Shown piece by piece: positions 21,322 through 30,549 of a stretch of DNA of 40,693 nucleotides. Source of the DNA: Salaquimonas sp. (GTDB taxonomy: Bacteria; Pseudomonadota; Alphaproteobacteria; Rhizobiales; Rhizobiaceae). The stretch is from the NCBI GenBank assembly GCA_028289365.1, contig JANQQM010000115.1:1-40693 (forward strand), read 5' to 3'. Position 1 is the stretch's first letter. Each line of letters starts with the position of its first letter. The position numbers and the translations under genes were made by a program. The notes beneath the pieces were generated by a model. That model was given only the letters and a program-made list of their open reading frames with translations. It did not search any database and was not told where the DNA came from.

Positions 21322-23726
21322 GACGCGTAGCGCTCTTGGCGCTGCTCGCCCATTGGCGGCGCCGACCAGGCCAGCTAGCCACACTGCTAATTGGTATTGC
21401 ATTGGCGACGGCGCTCTGGTCAGCCGTTCAGGCAATCAATGTCGAAGCGCGTGCCAGCTACGACCGAGCTGCAACCGTGCTCGGTCCTGACCGGTACGAA
21501 ACCCTTTCTGATCCATCAGGGGCAATTGCGCTTGAGACCTTCATCGCGCTTCGGCGTGGCGGATGGCTGGTCTCGCCCGTTCTACAGGGCAGGTTTGTTT
21601 CTGGTGACATTCCCGTACAAATTGTCGGCCTGGAAATGCTGACTGCTCCGTCAGGGGCGGTGCCTATCACGCCGGCAAGTGAAGGAGAGATCAACCCGCT
21701 CGAAATGATCTCCTCACCCGGTCTTGGTTTTGCAGCTCCGGAAACCATTGCCCTGCTGGAAAGCAGCGATAATCTCCCGCCGTTGCAACCAAACGAATTT
21801 GTGCCACCCAGCCAGATTGTCATGGACATCGGAATCGCTGAACGGCTGCTGGATCGACAGGGACAAATGAGCTTTCTGATGGTCTTGCCCGAACAGCCTT
21901 TAAAGCAGACAGCACTTTCTGAAATCTCGCCGGACCTTGTATTGAATTCAGCAGAACAGCAAGCGGATCTTGCCCGGCTGACCAATAGTTTTCACCTCAA
22001 TCTGACGGCTTTCGGCATGCTCTCCTTTGTCGTTGGCTTGTTTATCGTCCACGGCGCAATCGGCCTTGCCTTTGAGCAACGTCGGGGCACATTTCGCACC
22101 CTGAGGGCACTCGGCTTGCCGGCTCGCGACTTGATGTTGATCCTTGTTATAGAACTACTGGTCTTGGCAATGCTGGCTGGCGCCATCGGCATCGCGATCG
22201 GATACGCGATTGCCGGCGCATTGCTGCCGGATGTCGCTGCCACACTCGATGGCCTTTATGGTGCGCAAGTTCCGGGTATTCTTTCGTTCAGCCCTGCCTG
22301 GGCTCTGGCCGCGCTCGCATTCGCGATATTCGGGGCATTGGTAGCCGCTGGCCAGGGGCTTTGGCGCGTGCAATCCATGCCGCTACTGGCCAGCGCACAA
22401 TCGCGTGCCTGGGCAACGGTTTCGGCTGTTTCACTAAGGCGACAGGCCATGGTTGGTGCCATCCTCATTGTTGCCGGTATCGCTTCCATCTGGCTATTCG
22501 ACGGACTATTGGCCGGGTTCGCGCTATTGGCCGGTTTGCTGCTGGGTTCTGCGCTTTTACTACCGGCTGCTCTCGCAACAGTGCTGAGTATCGGTGCGTC
22601 CACATCTCGAAATGCTGAAGGACAATGGTTTTGGGCAGATACACGCCAGCAATTGCCTGGCCTTTCTCTCGCCTTGATGGCACTTTTGCTCGCGCTTGCG
22701 GCCAATATCGGTGTATCGACAATGGTCGGTTCGTTTCGCCTTACATTTACCGGTTGGCTCGATCAGCGCCTTGCATCTGAGTTATACGTGACGGTCACCA
22801 ACGCAGCTGAGAGCGACAGGTTCGAAACCTGGCTGAACGGCCGTGTCGACGCTGTCCTGCCGATCATTTCAGTCGATAGCGAGATCGAAGGCATTACCGG
22901 GGAGATTTATGGCGTAGTCGACCATGAAACCTATCGTGAAAATTGGCCAATTCTCGTGTCAAGACAGGGCGTGTGGGATGATCTGGCTACCGGAAATTCC
23001 GCGCTAATCAACGAGCAGCTCGCCTATCGTGAGGATCTGTCTGTTGGCGATCCTGTCAGCCTGGGACCTGGATGGACCCTGCCTGTCGCAGGCATCTATT
23101 CGGATTATGGTAATCCGACCGGTCAGGTGATGGTGTCGCTTGAACTGCTTGAATCCCGCTATCCTGATCGGCCGAGGCTCAGTTTTGGCTTACGTACCGA
23201 CGAGCCGGAGGCGTTGGCAGCCACACTGCGGGATGAGTTTGGACCAGACGCACTCCGAATAGTTGACCAAGCCACCATTAAAAACTTCTCACTCCGGGTT
23301 TTTGAGCGAACTTTCACGGTAACTACCGCACTGAACGTATTGACTCTATCCGTCGCAGCTTTTGCCATGCTGACTGCATTGCTGACACTGGCAAACCTTC
23401 GTTTGCCTCAACTGGCGCCTGTTTGGGCGCTCGGCATGACTCGCAAACGGCTGATGCAGCTCGAACTGCTGCGAAGCCTGGCACTCGCCGCATTGACATT
23501 CATTTTTGCCGTTCCGGTAGGACTGGCACTCGCCTGGTCGCTTCTGGCGGTTGTCAATGTCGAGGCGTTTGGCTGGCGCCTGCCAATGCATGTATTTCCA
23601 ACCCAGTGGCTGGTGCTACTGCTGCTGGCGCTTGCCGCAGCGCTCATTGCCGCAGCCCTCCCCGCACGGCGTCTGGCCAGAACCGGGCCGGCCAGTTTCC
23701 TGAAGGTGTTTGCTGTTGAACGCTAA
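21318..23726 (+). CDS. FtsX-like ABC transporter permease (AttF/G-like, duplicated)
   Basis: An 802-residue permease carrying two FtsX domains. After an N-terminal helix (about 20-38) comes a large periplasmic domain, then helices near residues 233-255, 277-300, 325-345; a middle helix cluster near 378-430 and another start at 445; a second periplasmic domain; and a final three-helix block near 670-700, 715-745 and 765-790. Typical FtsX motifs are the LRALGLPARDLMLILVIELL segment near 258-277 and LGMTRKRLMQLELLRS near the end. One fused chain replaces the two permeases found in some AttEFGH operons. It overlaps the ATPase gene (ATGA) and the next gene by a few bases, so all three are coupled. 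Confidence 0.9.
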   Translation: MRRVALLALLAHWRRRPGQLATLLIGIALATALWSAVQAINVEARASYDRAATVLGPDRYETLSDPSGAIALETFIALRRGGWLVSPVLQGRFVSGDIPVQIVGLEMLTAPSGAVPITPASEGEINPLEMISSPGLGFAAPETIALLESSDNLPPLQPNEFVPPSQIVMDIGIAERLLDRQGQMSFLMVLPEQPLKQTALSEISPDLVLNSAEQQADLARLTNSFHLNLTAFGMLSFVVGLFIVHGAIGLAFEQRRGTFRTLRALGLPARDLMLILVIELLVLAMLAGAIGIAIGYAIAGALLPDVAATLDGLYGAQVPGILSFSPAWALAALAFAIFGALVAAGQGLWRVQSMPLLASAQSRAWATVSAVSLRRQAMVGAILIVAGIASIWLFDGLLAGFALLAGLLLGSALLLPAALATVLSIGASTSRNAEGQWFWADTRQQLPGLSLALMALLLALAANIGVSTMVGSFRLTFTGWLDQRLASELYVTVTNAAESDRFETWLNGRVDAVLPIISVDSEIEGITGEIYGVVDHETYRENWPILVSRQGVWDDLATGNSALINEQLAYREDLSVGDPVSLGPGWTLPVAGIYSDYGNPTGQVMVSLELLESRYPDRPRLSFGLRTDEPEALAATLRDEFGPDALRIVDQATIKNFSLRVFERTFTVTTALNVLTLSVAAFAMLTALLTLANLRLPQLAPVWALGMTRKRLMQLELLRSLALAALTFIFAVPVGLALAWSLLAVVNVEAFGWRLPMHVFPTQWLVLLLLALAAALIAAALPARRLARTGPASFLKVFAVER

Positions 23727-24786
23727 CGTGTTATCCGGCCTTGTCATGTTACTGGCCTGCAGCGCGACGGTACATGCACAGGGCTTTGCCGGCCTGGGTA
23801 CAGAGGCGGAGGGCTTTACTGTCCCGACACCCGATCGGAAATTTGAATTCCCGCAAGACCATGGCGCCCATCCCACCTACCGGATCGAATGGTGGTATTT
23901 GACATCCAATCTGAAAGGAGATGACGGCAGGAACTACGGAATTCAATGGACACTCTTCCGTTCCGCGCTTGCCCCGACAGAACAAGATGGTTGGCAAAAC
24001 CCGCAACTCTGGATGGGTCATGCAGGACTGACCACGCCGGATAAGCACTTCCACGCTGAGCGGTTGGCGCGTGGCGGCATTGGCCAAGCCGGTGTTTCAA
24101 TTGAGCCGTTTACGGCGTTTATAGATGACTGGTCACTAAAGAGCCTCAGTCCGGCCGATGACGCGTTTGACAACTTGTCAGTTACCGCGACAGGAAGCGA
24201 CTTCAGTTATCGGCTCAGTTTAAAAGCTACAGGCCCGCTGGTCTTGCAGGGGGATCAGGGTTACTCGGTCAAATCGTCTGCCGGACAGGCGAGTTACTAT
24301 TATTCTCAGCCCTTCCTTGAAGTGTCTGGCACACTCAAGCTGCCGGATGGCGAGGTTTCGGTATCCGGCCAAGGTTGGCTGGATCGTGAATGGTCCTCCC
24401 AACCATTGTCGGAAACACAAACCGGCTGGGACTGGGTGTCTTTGCATTTCGATAGCGGCGAAAAGCTCATGGGTTTCCGTCTGCGCGACCGGCAAGCCGA
24501 CCCTTTCACCTCAGCGACCTGGATCGGGTCGGATGGCACACCCTTTCCACTCTCTGATGGCAAGCTGATCCTGACACCATTGGCACAAAGCAAGGTCGAG
24601 GGCCGAAGCGTGCCGACGAGCTGGCGTGTTGAAGTTCCCGAAAAATCGATCGATGTACAAATTGCAGCGGTCAACCCCCAATCCTGGATGTCCGTGAGCT
24701 TCCCTTATTGGGAGGGGCCGGTAAGCATTAAAGGGAGCCATAGTGGCGTTGGTTATCTCGAAATGACCGGCTATCGGCCAGAATGA
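23716..24786 (+). CDS. Exported CrtC/AttH-like lipocalin-fold protein
   Basis: A roughly 356-residue protein with a signal peptide (NVLSGLVMLLACSATVHAQ) and the two-lobed beta-barrel pattern of the AttH/CrtC family (carotenoid 1,2-hydratase relatives). Diagnostic segments are HPTYRIEWWYLTSNLKGDDG (57-76), GIQWTLFRSALAP, YYYSQPFLEVSGTL and GQGWLDREWSSQPLSETQTG with WDWVSLHFDSGEKLMGFRLR. No carotenoid pathway is nearby, so a lipid-handling or acyl-binding role alongside the ABC exporter is more likely. Translation most likely begins at TTG 23716, nine bases after GAAGG and within the end of the permease gene; TTG 23710 and GTG 23728 are alternatives. Confidence 0.85.
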   Translation: MNANVLSGLVMLLACSATVHAQGFAGLGTEAEGFTVPTPDRKFEFPQDHGAHPTYRIEWWYLTSNLKGDDGRNYGIQWTLFRSALAPTEQDGWQNPQLWMGHAGLTTPDKHFHAERLARGGIGQAGVSIEPFTAFIDDWSLKSLSPADDAFDNLSVTATGSDFSYRLSLKATGPLVLQGDQGYSVKSSAGQASYYYSQPFLEVSGTLKLPDGEVSVSGQGWLDREWSSQPLSETQTGWDWVSLHFDSGEKLMGFRLRDRQADPFTSATWIGSDGTPFPLSDGKLILTPLAQSKVEGRSVPTSWRVEVPEKSIDVQIAAVNPQSWMSVSFPYWEGPVSIKGSHSGVGYLEMTGYRPE

Positions 24787-24881
24787 AATTTACTCCGGTT
24801 GAATCCAAGCAAACACCGGACACGCCATTCCGCCCGCGCCAGGGGCGCTGATAGTTTCCACATTGCCGCAGTGTGATCAGC

Positions 24882-26897
24882 CTATCTGCTTCTCCAGGCC
24901 TGCGTACGTTTGACCAGCATCCTGGACAATGCCGCGTGGACCGTTCGGGCCGCGACATTGGTATAAAATATCATCATCCCCATGGCGGCGGCCGGGGCAA
25001 TGTCGCCGGCGTCATCCATGTTGAGGACAGCGATGGAGGCAAGAGCCGTACCAGTCGAGTAAAGGAACACGACCGCCGACACCGTGGTCATCGCATTAAC
25101 AAACAGGTAGATCGAGATATCCAGAATGGCAGGCAGACATACGGGTACGGTGACTCTGGCAAAAAGCTTGTAGAATGGTTGCTTGAGCGAGGCTGAAACC
25201 GATTCAAATTCATTGTCCATTTGTTTCAGCGCGGTGACCGCCGTCAAATGGGAGACGGTGTAGAAATGGGTCACCGTGCTCAAGACCAGGATCGCCATTG
25301 TCGCATAGATGATATGGAGCGGGTTTGATGGATTATTGAAGAAGAAGATATATGCCAGGCCCAGTACCATGCCCGGAATCGCCATTGGCAGCATGGCAAG
25401 GAACTGGAATAGGTTCCTTCCGGTTCTAAAGCCGTGGGTCTTTTCGACCATGTAGGCGCCGATAAAAACCACGATTGTACCGAAGAACGCCGTCAACAGT
25501 GCCAGCTTGATGGAATTTCTGTAGGCAGCCCAACCGCCACCATCCATCAGATCGAAGGCATAGTTTTTTAAACTCAGGCTCAAATCATAGGGCCAGAATT
25601 TGATCAGCGCCGCATATTGGCAGACGCCCAATATTCCGGCGATAAATATCGTGATGAGCGAACAATAGACAAAGCAGGCCCAGTCAAACTTGGGATTTTC
25701 CTTCGGAACGAATACGACCGATCTGGCAGACAATAGCGCGACCTGCTTTCGCTGGATCAACCGATCAATTGTAAACGCAATAAGTGCGGGAATGAGCAGT
25801 ACGACGGAGACAACGGCACCCATCTCGAAATTCTGCTGGCCAATGACTTGCTTGTAGATGTCAACCGCCAGCATGTTGAACTGGCCCCCAATTACTTTTG
25901 GTAATCCGAAATCGGTGATCACCAGGTTGAAGACAACAAACGCTGCCGAGATCAGTCCATAACGTGCGCCAGGAATTGTAACGGTCCAGAATGTCCGCCA
26001 GGGACTGGATCGCAACGTGACTGCTGCCTCGTAAAGCCGGGCATCGGATATCGCCAGGGCAGTTGTGATGATCAGCATTGCATGGGGAAAGGTGAAAAAT
26101 ACCGATCCAATAATGATGCCGATAGGACCATAAATGGACTCGCCCATCATGAAGGATTTCAGCATTCCCTGATTACCAAACAGATAGACAAGGGCAATTC
26201 CCGGCAACAGCGAGGGCACGAGGATCGGCGCCATTGCGATCAGTCTGAAAAATCCCTTGAAGCGCATACAGCTTCGGGCCAGCGAATAGGCGAACCAGAA
26301 CGCCAATGACACCGTGATGATCGTACTGATCGCCGAGATCACCAGCGAGTTGGTAATCGAACGCACGAGCGATGGCGTCGAGAAATACCGGCTGAAGTTG
26401 CTCAAACCGAAGGATGCGATCGGCCTAAGGACAATTTTCCGGAACTGATTGGAATCATACTCGTTCCATTCCGGGCCGGTATGGCGTTCAGATCCATATA
26501 TGTAAACCGCATCACTGGTAACGCCGCGGATCTTGTAAAGAACGGGGCTTCGGAAGGAAAAATCAGGGAAAAAAGCGGTGACCTTCAACCGGTCATTCGA
26601 GCCCGCAGCCAGATCTTCAGGGCCGTAGGCGTTTACCTCGTCATTCAGGGCAGCCGCAGTTTTGATGTCACCGCTGAAATTGCCTTCCTCATCGCTTACC
26701 TGGAATTCAAACTGGGTAAGGTCGAAATGATAAGTGGCAACCGATTTCGACAACATGGAATAAAGCGGCAATGCCAGAGCGATGATCAGGTAGAGCGAGA
26801 TCATCGCTATGAACGCGCGCATGATCCAGTCGTCAAAAGCAAGTTTAGGCTTGATATTCTTCCCTGCGGGTATGTCGGAATAGGTGAGATCGGTCAT
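24882..26897 (-). CDS. aepV: Aminoethylphosphonate-type ABC transporter permease, two fused membrane domains
   Basis: A 671-residue fused permease of the iron/phosphonate type. Helix 1 is near 26-48. Residues 50-170 then form a roughly 120-residue periplasmic insert (FEFQVSDEEGNFSGD, FFPDFSFRSPVLYKIRG), longer than in usual members of the family. The first permease domain runs to about 370 with its EAA-type loop at 290-312 (YEAAVTLRSSPWRTFWTVTI), and the second from about 410 to 650 with the loop FESVSASLKQPFYKLFARVT. The gene overlaps the ATPase gene (ATGA) and lies downstream of it and the binding protein. The family is named for 2-aminoethylphosphonate uptake; the substrate here may be a related phosphonate. 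Confidence 0.88.
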   Translation of the reverse strand: MTDLTYSDIPAGKNIKPKLAFDDWIMRAFIAMISLYLIIALALPLYSMLSKSVATYHFDLTQFEFQVSDEEGNFSGDIKTAAALNDEVNAYGPEDLAAGSNDRLKVTAFFPDFSFRSPVLYKIRGVTSDAVYIYGSERHTGPEWNEYDSNQFRKIVLRPIASFGLSNFSRYFSTPSLVRSITNSLVISAISTIITVSLAFWFAYSLARSCMRFKGFFRLIAMAPILVPSLLPGIALVYLFGNQGMLKSFMMGESIYGPIGIIIGSVFFTFPHAMLIITTALAISDARLYEAAVTLRSSPWRTFWTVTIPGARYGLISAAFVVFNLVITDFGLPKVIGGQFNMLAVDIYKQVIGQQNFEMGAVVSVVLLIPALIAFTIDRLIQRKQVALLSARSVVFVPKENPKFDWACFVYCSLITIFIAGILGVCQYAALIKFWPYDLSLSLKNYAFDLMDGGGWAAYRNSIKLALLTAFFGTIVVFIGAYMVEKTHGFRTGRNLFQFLAMLPMAIPGMVLGLAYIFFFNNPSNPLHIIYATMAILVLSTVTHFYTVSHLTAVTALKQMDNEFESVSASLKQPFYKLFARVTVPVCLPAILDISIYLFVNAMTTVSAVVFLYSTGTALASIAVLNMDDAGDIAPAAAMGMMIFYTNVAARTVHAALSRMLVKRTQAWRSR

Positions 26898-28060
26898 TCC
26901 TGAGCGACCTGTACGCTATCACCGAATACGCGGAGCCGTTCCGGCGGAATCTCAATTTCTATGTTCTTTCCGACGCCAAGATCCATTCGCCTGACGGCAT
27001 TGATTGAAAAATTGCCAATTAATCGCAATTCGCCAAGTTTCTTGCTTCCTAACCCAGCCCGCCAGAACGAACCTAGAAATTCCATATCTAGGATATCGGC
27101 ACTTATGGTGTTTCCCGGCGTGTGTTTGATATCCTTGGCACCGGGTGAGCGGGCACCCTCCCCGTGCGGTACGATATCTTCCGGACGAATTGCGGCAACA
27201 ACCGTCTGGCCGGATGGCTGGTCGTGTTGCGCGCATTTGAATGTCGTATTTCCTATCACCACGCTATGAGCAGATTTTGCCACTGCATTGATCTGATTCA
27301 TCTCACCAATGAAGTCGGCAACAAACAGGCTCTCGGGGTGGCGGTATATCTCGGTCGGTGTACCAATCTGTTCGACGACGCCATGGTTCATGACCACGAT
27401 GCGGTCGCCCATTGACAACCCCTCTTCCTGGTCATGCGTCACCATGATGGTCGTTACACCGAGTTTGCGCTGCAATTCCTTTATCTCGTGACGTAAAGAA
27501 ACGCGTACTTTCGCATCAAGCGCAGATAGAGGTTCATCCAATAGCAAGAGACCGGGTTCGAAAGCGATGGCGCGCGCCAACGCTATGCGCTGCTGTTGGC
27601 CGCCGGAGAGCTGGGCGGGATATTTCTTGCCCTGATCCGGCAGTCCGACCAGTTCGAGTAGTTCATTTACCCGTTCCGCGATTTTTTGTTTGGACACACC
27701 GGTGTTTTCAAGCCCGAATGCTATGTTCTTCTCAATCGTCAAATTTGGGAAAAGCGCATAGGATTGAAAAACAATCCCGAAATCACGCTGTGAAGGCGGC
27801 AGATCGGAAATGTCCTTACCATCTTGATCAATTGAACCTCGCGTCTGAATGTCCAAACCAGCGATCGCTCTGAGCAATGTGGTTTTTCCACATCCGGAAG
27901 GCCCCAGAAAGCATACGAATTCGCCTTTTTCGATCTCCAGCGAAATGTCTTTCAGTGCAAAAAAATTGCCGAATGCCTTCCATAATCCATCAATTTTGAG
28001 GAATGCCTGTCTTTCTGCAGGGGAACCACTTACCGCCAATTCAGCCTCTTCAAATGCCAA
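26894..28060 (-). CDS. aepW: Aminoethylphosphonate-type ABC transporter ATPase
   Basis: A 388-residue ATPase of the POT/spermidine-iron-phosphonate class. Walker A is [13 protein letters not shown] (51-63), the Q loop [13 protein letters not shown] (96-108), the signature [14 protein letters not shown] (151-164), Walker [16 protein letters not shown] (171-185), and the switch [14 protein letters not shown]-like C-terminal domain (from about 280) often mediates substrate-level control. The start is TTG at 28060, five bases after GAGAGG; the ATG at 28064 is out of frame. It sits between the binding-protein gene (117 bp upstream, with a strong hairpin in the gap) and the permease gene (overlapping). 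The symbol follows family naming and is an inference. Confidence 0.9.
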   Translation of the reverse strand: MAFEEAELAVSGSPAERQAFLKIDGLWKAFGNFFALKDISLEIEKGEFVCFLGPSGCGKTTLLRAIAGLDIQTRGSIDQDGKDISDLPPSQRDFGIVFQSYALFPNLTIEKNIAFGLENTGVSKQKIAERVNELLELVGLPDQGKKYPAQLSGGQQQRIALARAIAFEPGLLLLDEPLSALDAKVRVSLRHEIKELQRKLGVTTIMVTHDQEEGLSMGDRIVVMNHGVVEQIGTPTEIYRHPESLFVADFIGEMNQINAVAKSAHSVVIGNTTFKCAQHDQPSGQTVVAAIRPEDIVPHGEGARSPGAKDIKHTPGNTISADILDMEFLGSFWRAGLGSKKLGELRLIGNFSINAVRRMDLGVGKNIEIEIPPERLRVFGDSVQVAQE

Positions 28061-28130
28061 TCATGCCTCTCGGGACTGTAATCACACAACGAGAAATACA
28101 AAAGGGAGTTTCATTCGCCCGCCATAGTTA

Positions 28131-28160
28131 AAATGGCGCCGCAAAGCTGCAGCGCCATTT
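28131..28160 (-). terminator. Hairpin between the binding-protein and ATPase genes
   Basis: AAATGGCGC (28131-28139) pairs perfectly with GCGCCATTT (28152-28160), with an inner GCA/TGC pairing and loop AAGC. In the leftward transcript it is followed by TTAAC. It probably causes partial termination or protects the 3' end, so the binding protein is made in excess over the membrane subunits, the usual ratio for this class. Confidence 0.6.
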
Positions 28161-28177
28161 CTTGTCGGATTGTCAGC

Positions 28178-29203
28178 TCAACCCTTCGGTTCTGATTTGG
28201 AATCGTAACGGCTCTGCCATTCCTTCAAAATTGCGGCGCGATTGTTCGCTGCAAATTCGAAATCATTATCGATCATTTTCTCAAGCAGATTTGGCGGAAA
28301 ATGTTCAACCGGTTTGGCCACGCCCGGATAAGCGACGACGGCATAGCCGGTGTTGTACATTTCATTGGCCTTCTTGGTGATTGACCAGTCTACCAGGGTC
28401 TGTGCAGCTTCAAGATTGTCTGTTCCGGCAACAATCGCCGTTGCCTCCATGTCCCAACCTACACCTTCCGATGGCACGATGATCTCAAGCGGCGCGCCGT
28501 CGGCTTTAGACTTGGCGCCACGGAACGCAAATGAGATGCCAATCGGAATTTCGCCTGCGGCCGCCAGTTTGCATGGTTTTGAACCGGAATGCGTGTAGCG
28601 TGCAATATTTTCATGCAACGCATCCATATATTCCCAGCCTTTATCCTCGCCAAACATTTGCAACCAGCTTGAAACATCCAGGAAACCTGTGCCTGACGAA
28701 TTCGGATTCGGCATGATGACGTGACCTTTATATTCAGGCTTCGTCAGATCTTCCCAACTTGCAGGTGGTGTCAAGCCTGCCTTCTCGGCCTCAACGGTGT
28801 TGTAGCAAACAGAAGCAACCCAGGCATCCATTCCCGTCCAGGTCGGCGGTGAGCTCTTGTCTACGAATTTTGGATCCAGATTTTCGACACCCTTCGGCGC
28901 ATAAGGCTCCAGCATGTCTTCAGACTTCATAAGAAGCAGCGATGTCGCAGCAAGCCCCCAGATGACGTCGGCTTGAGGATTATCTTTCTCAGCCAGCAAC
29001 TTGGCAGTAACAATTCCGGTTGAGTCACGCACCCAATTGATTTTGATATCGGGATGATCCTTGTTGAATTCTGCGGCGTAACGGGCCAGATCCTCTGCCT
29101 CCACAGCCGTATACACAGTCAGTTCTGCAGCGTTTGCACTGACAAAAGCTGCCACACAAAATGCAGCGCCAATGGACAGCGTTTTGTGGATGTTTCTAAT
29201 CAT
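28178..29203 (-). CDS. aepX: Aminoethylphosphonate-type ABC transporter substrate-binding protein
   Basis: A 341-residue periplasmic binding protein. The signal peptide ends near residue 25 (FVSANAA|ELTVYTA). The family pattern is very strong: YTAVEAEDLARYAAEF, WVRDSTGIVTAKLLAEKD, ADVIWGLAATSLLLMKSEDM, VIMPNPNSSGTGFLDVSSWL, HENIARYTHSGSKPCKLA and GISFAFRGAKSKADGAPLEI. These residues belong to the type of protein shown to bind 2-aminoethylphosphonate (AepX). Whether this copy prefers the quaternary amine, as the adjacent TmpAB would suggest, cannot be seen. GGGAGGAAAAC precedes the ATG. A LysR gene lies 250 bp upstream with a candidate operator between. Confidence 0.93.
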   Translation of the reverse strand: MIRNIHKTLSIGAAFCVAAFVSANAAELTVYTAVEAEDLARYAAEFNKDHPDIKINWVRDSTGIVTAKLLAEKDNPQADVIWGLAATSLLLMKSEDMLEPYAPKGVENLDPKFVDKSSPPTWTGMDAWVASVCYNTVEAEKAGLTPPASWEDLTKPEYKGHVIMPNPNSSGTGFLDVSSWLQMFGEDKGWEYMDALHENIARYTHSGSKPCKLAAAGEIPIGISFAFRGAKSKADGAPLEIIVPSEGVGWDMEATAIVAGTDNLEAAQTLVDWSITKKANEMYNTGYAVVAYPGVAKPVEHFPPNLLEKMIDNDFEFAANNRAAILKEWQSRYDSKSEPKG

Positions 29204-29330
29204 GTTTTCCTCCCAGGGTTATGAAAGACAGAGTATTTTTGTTTTTGTGCAGACTATCAGATTGATCAGTCGAAACGTCAGTTTGATTTGCCGGACCTTC
29301 AACCAACAGGCTGATAGAATGACTTTTATA

Positions 29331-29361
29331 TGCTCATAAATAAAATCGATAAATATGATAA
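29331..29361 (-). promoter_or_regulatory. Candidate LysR operator in front of aepX
   Basis: TGCTCAT (29331-29337) and ATGATAA (29355-29361) form an imperfect dyad with a 17-base AT-rich centre. The left part shares a 17-base block with the site in front of lysR, TCATAAATAAAATNGAT, differing only at one base. It lies about 130 bases upstream of the binding-protein start. Binding by the LysR protein is inferred from the shared block and position. Confidence 0.6.
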
Positions 29362-29454
29362 TTGGATTTGCTCAATTGATACACGACAATCCGCCGTCAG
29401 CGAGCCCATAAGTCAAAACCACGTAACGGCTCAAACCGCATGAGGTTCTTGATC

Positions 29455-30336
29455 CTATTTTGTGACGGCGTTCTTGTCCGTCTGTCGAGCGACATCCATA
29501 AATGTCCTGATCAGTCGACTTTCCTGGCGTTCCTTCAGGCAGATCAGGGCCTCGTCCATCGACAGACTGGAGTCTTTGATCCGAATTTTGACCAGCCGTG
29601 AATCCGTTCCGAATTCGCCTTCCGACACAATCCCGACACCGCCTCCGGAGGCAACGATTTCTCGGACCGCTTCTCGCCCCTCGGCCTCAATGCTGATATT
29701 TAGATCGAGGCCACATTCCTTGGCGAATTCCTCGAAATCTGCACGGGTCTTCGATCCACGTTCCCGCATGACGAGCGGCGCCTCGGTGAGCTGCCTCATG
29801 GTCATGGATTGCAGTTTCCCGAATTTGCTGTCAGCCGGCGCAAACGCTACAATTGGTGTTGATCCCAACTGAATGACCTCATACTCACCGCCAATCGGTG
29901 GCTCCCCCAACACGCCAATGTCGGCATCATAACTGTTCAGGTTGTTTAATACCGACTCGGTATTGCCTGCCCTGATGGAAACGAATACGTGCGGATAGCG
30001 TTGTCGGAACCTTGCCAGAATACCCGTAACGTGATGTGCGGAATCGGCGATGATCGCTAATTGGCCGGATTTAACGGCTCGCGACTCGGAGAGTAGTTCA
30101 AGCGCCTGATCTTCTACCTCAAACATGCGCCGGGTAATTTCGAGGAGCTTTTCTCCCGATGGCGTCAGAGTGACCTGTTTTTTGTCTCGATTAAATAGCC
30201 GTAGATCATATTCGGTCTCCAGTTTACGGACCTGATCCGAGATTGCCGGCTGGGTCAAATGCAGGGCTTCTGCTGCGCGTGAAAACCCACCGAAAATCGC
30301 CACATTGTGGAAGGCGCGGAGCTGGACATATCGCAT
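29455..30336 (-). CDS. LysR family transcriptional regulator of the phosphonate locus
   Basis: A 293-residue LysR regulator. The N-terminal HTH reads LRAFHNVAIFGGFSRAAEAL, then HLTQPAISDQVRKLETEYDL and LFNRDKKQVTLTPSGEKLLE. The C-terminal effector domain has FRQRYPHVFVSIRAGNTESV and GGGVGIVSEGEF. LysR regulators with this HTH commonly sit next to 2-aminoethylphosphonate transport and catabolic genes. The chosen ATG at 30336 lies six bases after GGGGA; a TTG two codons earlier is in frame. It is upstream of aepX on the same strand and divergent from the Na/Pi cotransporter gene. The candidate operator at 30349-30378 starts 13 bases upstream of its start. Confidence 0.93.
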   Translation of the reverse strand: MRYVQLRAFHNVAIFGGFSRAAEALHLTQPAISDQVRKLETEYDLRLFNRDKKQVTLTPSGEKLLEITRRMFEVEDQALELLSESRAVKSGQLAIIADSAHHVTGILARFRQRYPHVFVSIRAGNTESVLNNLNSYDADIGVLGEPPIGGEYEVIQLGSTPIVAFAPADSKFGKLQSMTMRQLTEAPLVMRERGSKTRADFEEFAKECGLDLNISIEAEGREAVREIVASGGGVGIVSEGEFGTDSRLVKIRIKDSSLSMDEALICLKERQESRLIRTFMDVARQTDKNAVTK

Positions 30337-30348
30337 CTGCAATCCCCA

Positions 30349-30378
30349 TTATCATAAATAAAATAGATGCAATGATAA
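30349..30378 (-). promoter_or_regulatory. Candidate LysR operator in front of the lysR gene
   Basis: A perfect 7-bp dyad, TTATCAT (30349-30355) and ATGATAA (30372-30378), with a 16-base AT-rich centre. Inside it the block TCATAAATAAAATAGAT (30352-30368) is nearly identical to one in front of aepX (29334-29350). It sits just upstream of the regulator's ribosome site and in the region shared with the divergent phosphate-transporter gene. Autoregulation plus control of the divergent gene is the natural reading, as inference. Confidence 0.65.
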
Positions 30379-30549
30379 AATCCATCGTTTTGACTAATAC
30401 AAGTCTTTTCTTCCAAAATATGCCTACAACAGAATAAACGGCATCCTTAGGCCCGATTTGTCGGTCAAATTGATGACTGCCGATCCGGCGCCTGTGCGGA
30501 AACTACCGCTATCGCAAGACGTAACGCTTGTGGGTCCGTTGGGAGAAAA

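Noticed and set aside
23716-24786. Carotenoid 1,2-hydratase (CrtC) as function
   Set aside because: The fold matches, but no carotenoid genes are nearby and the exported, ABC-linked context points to the AttH branch.
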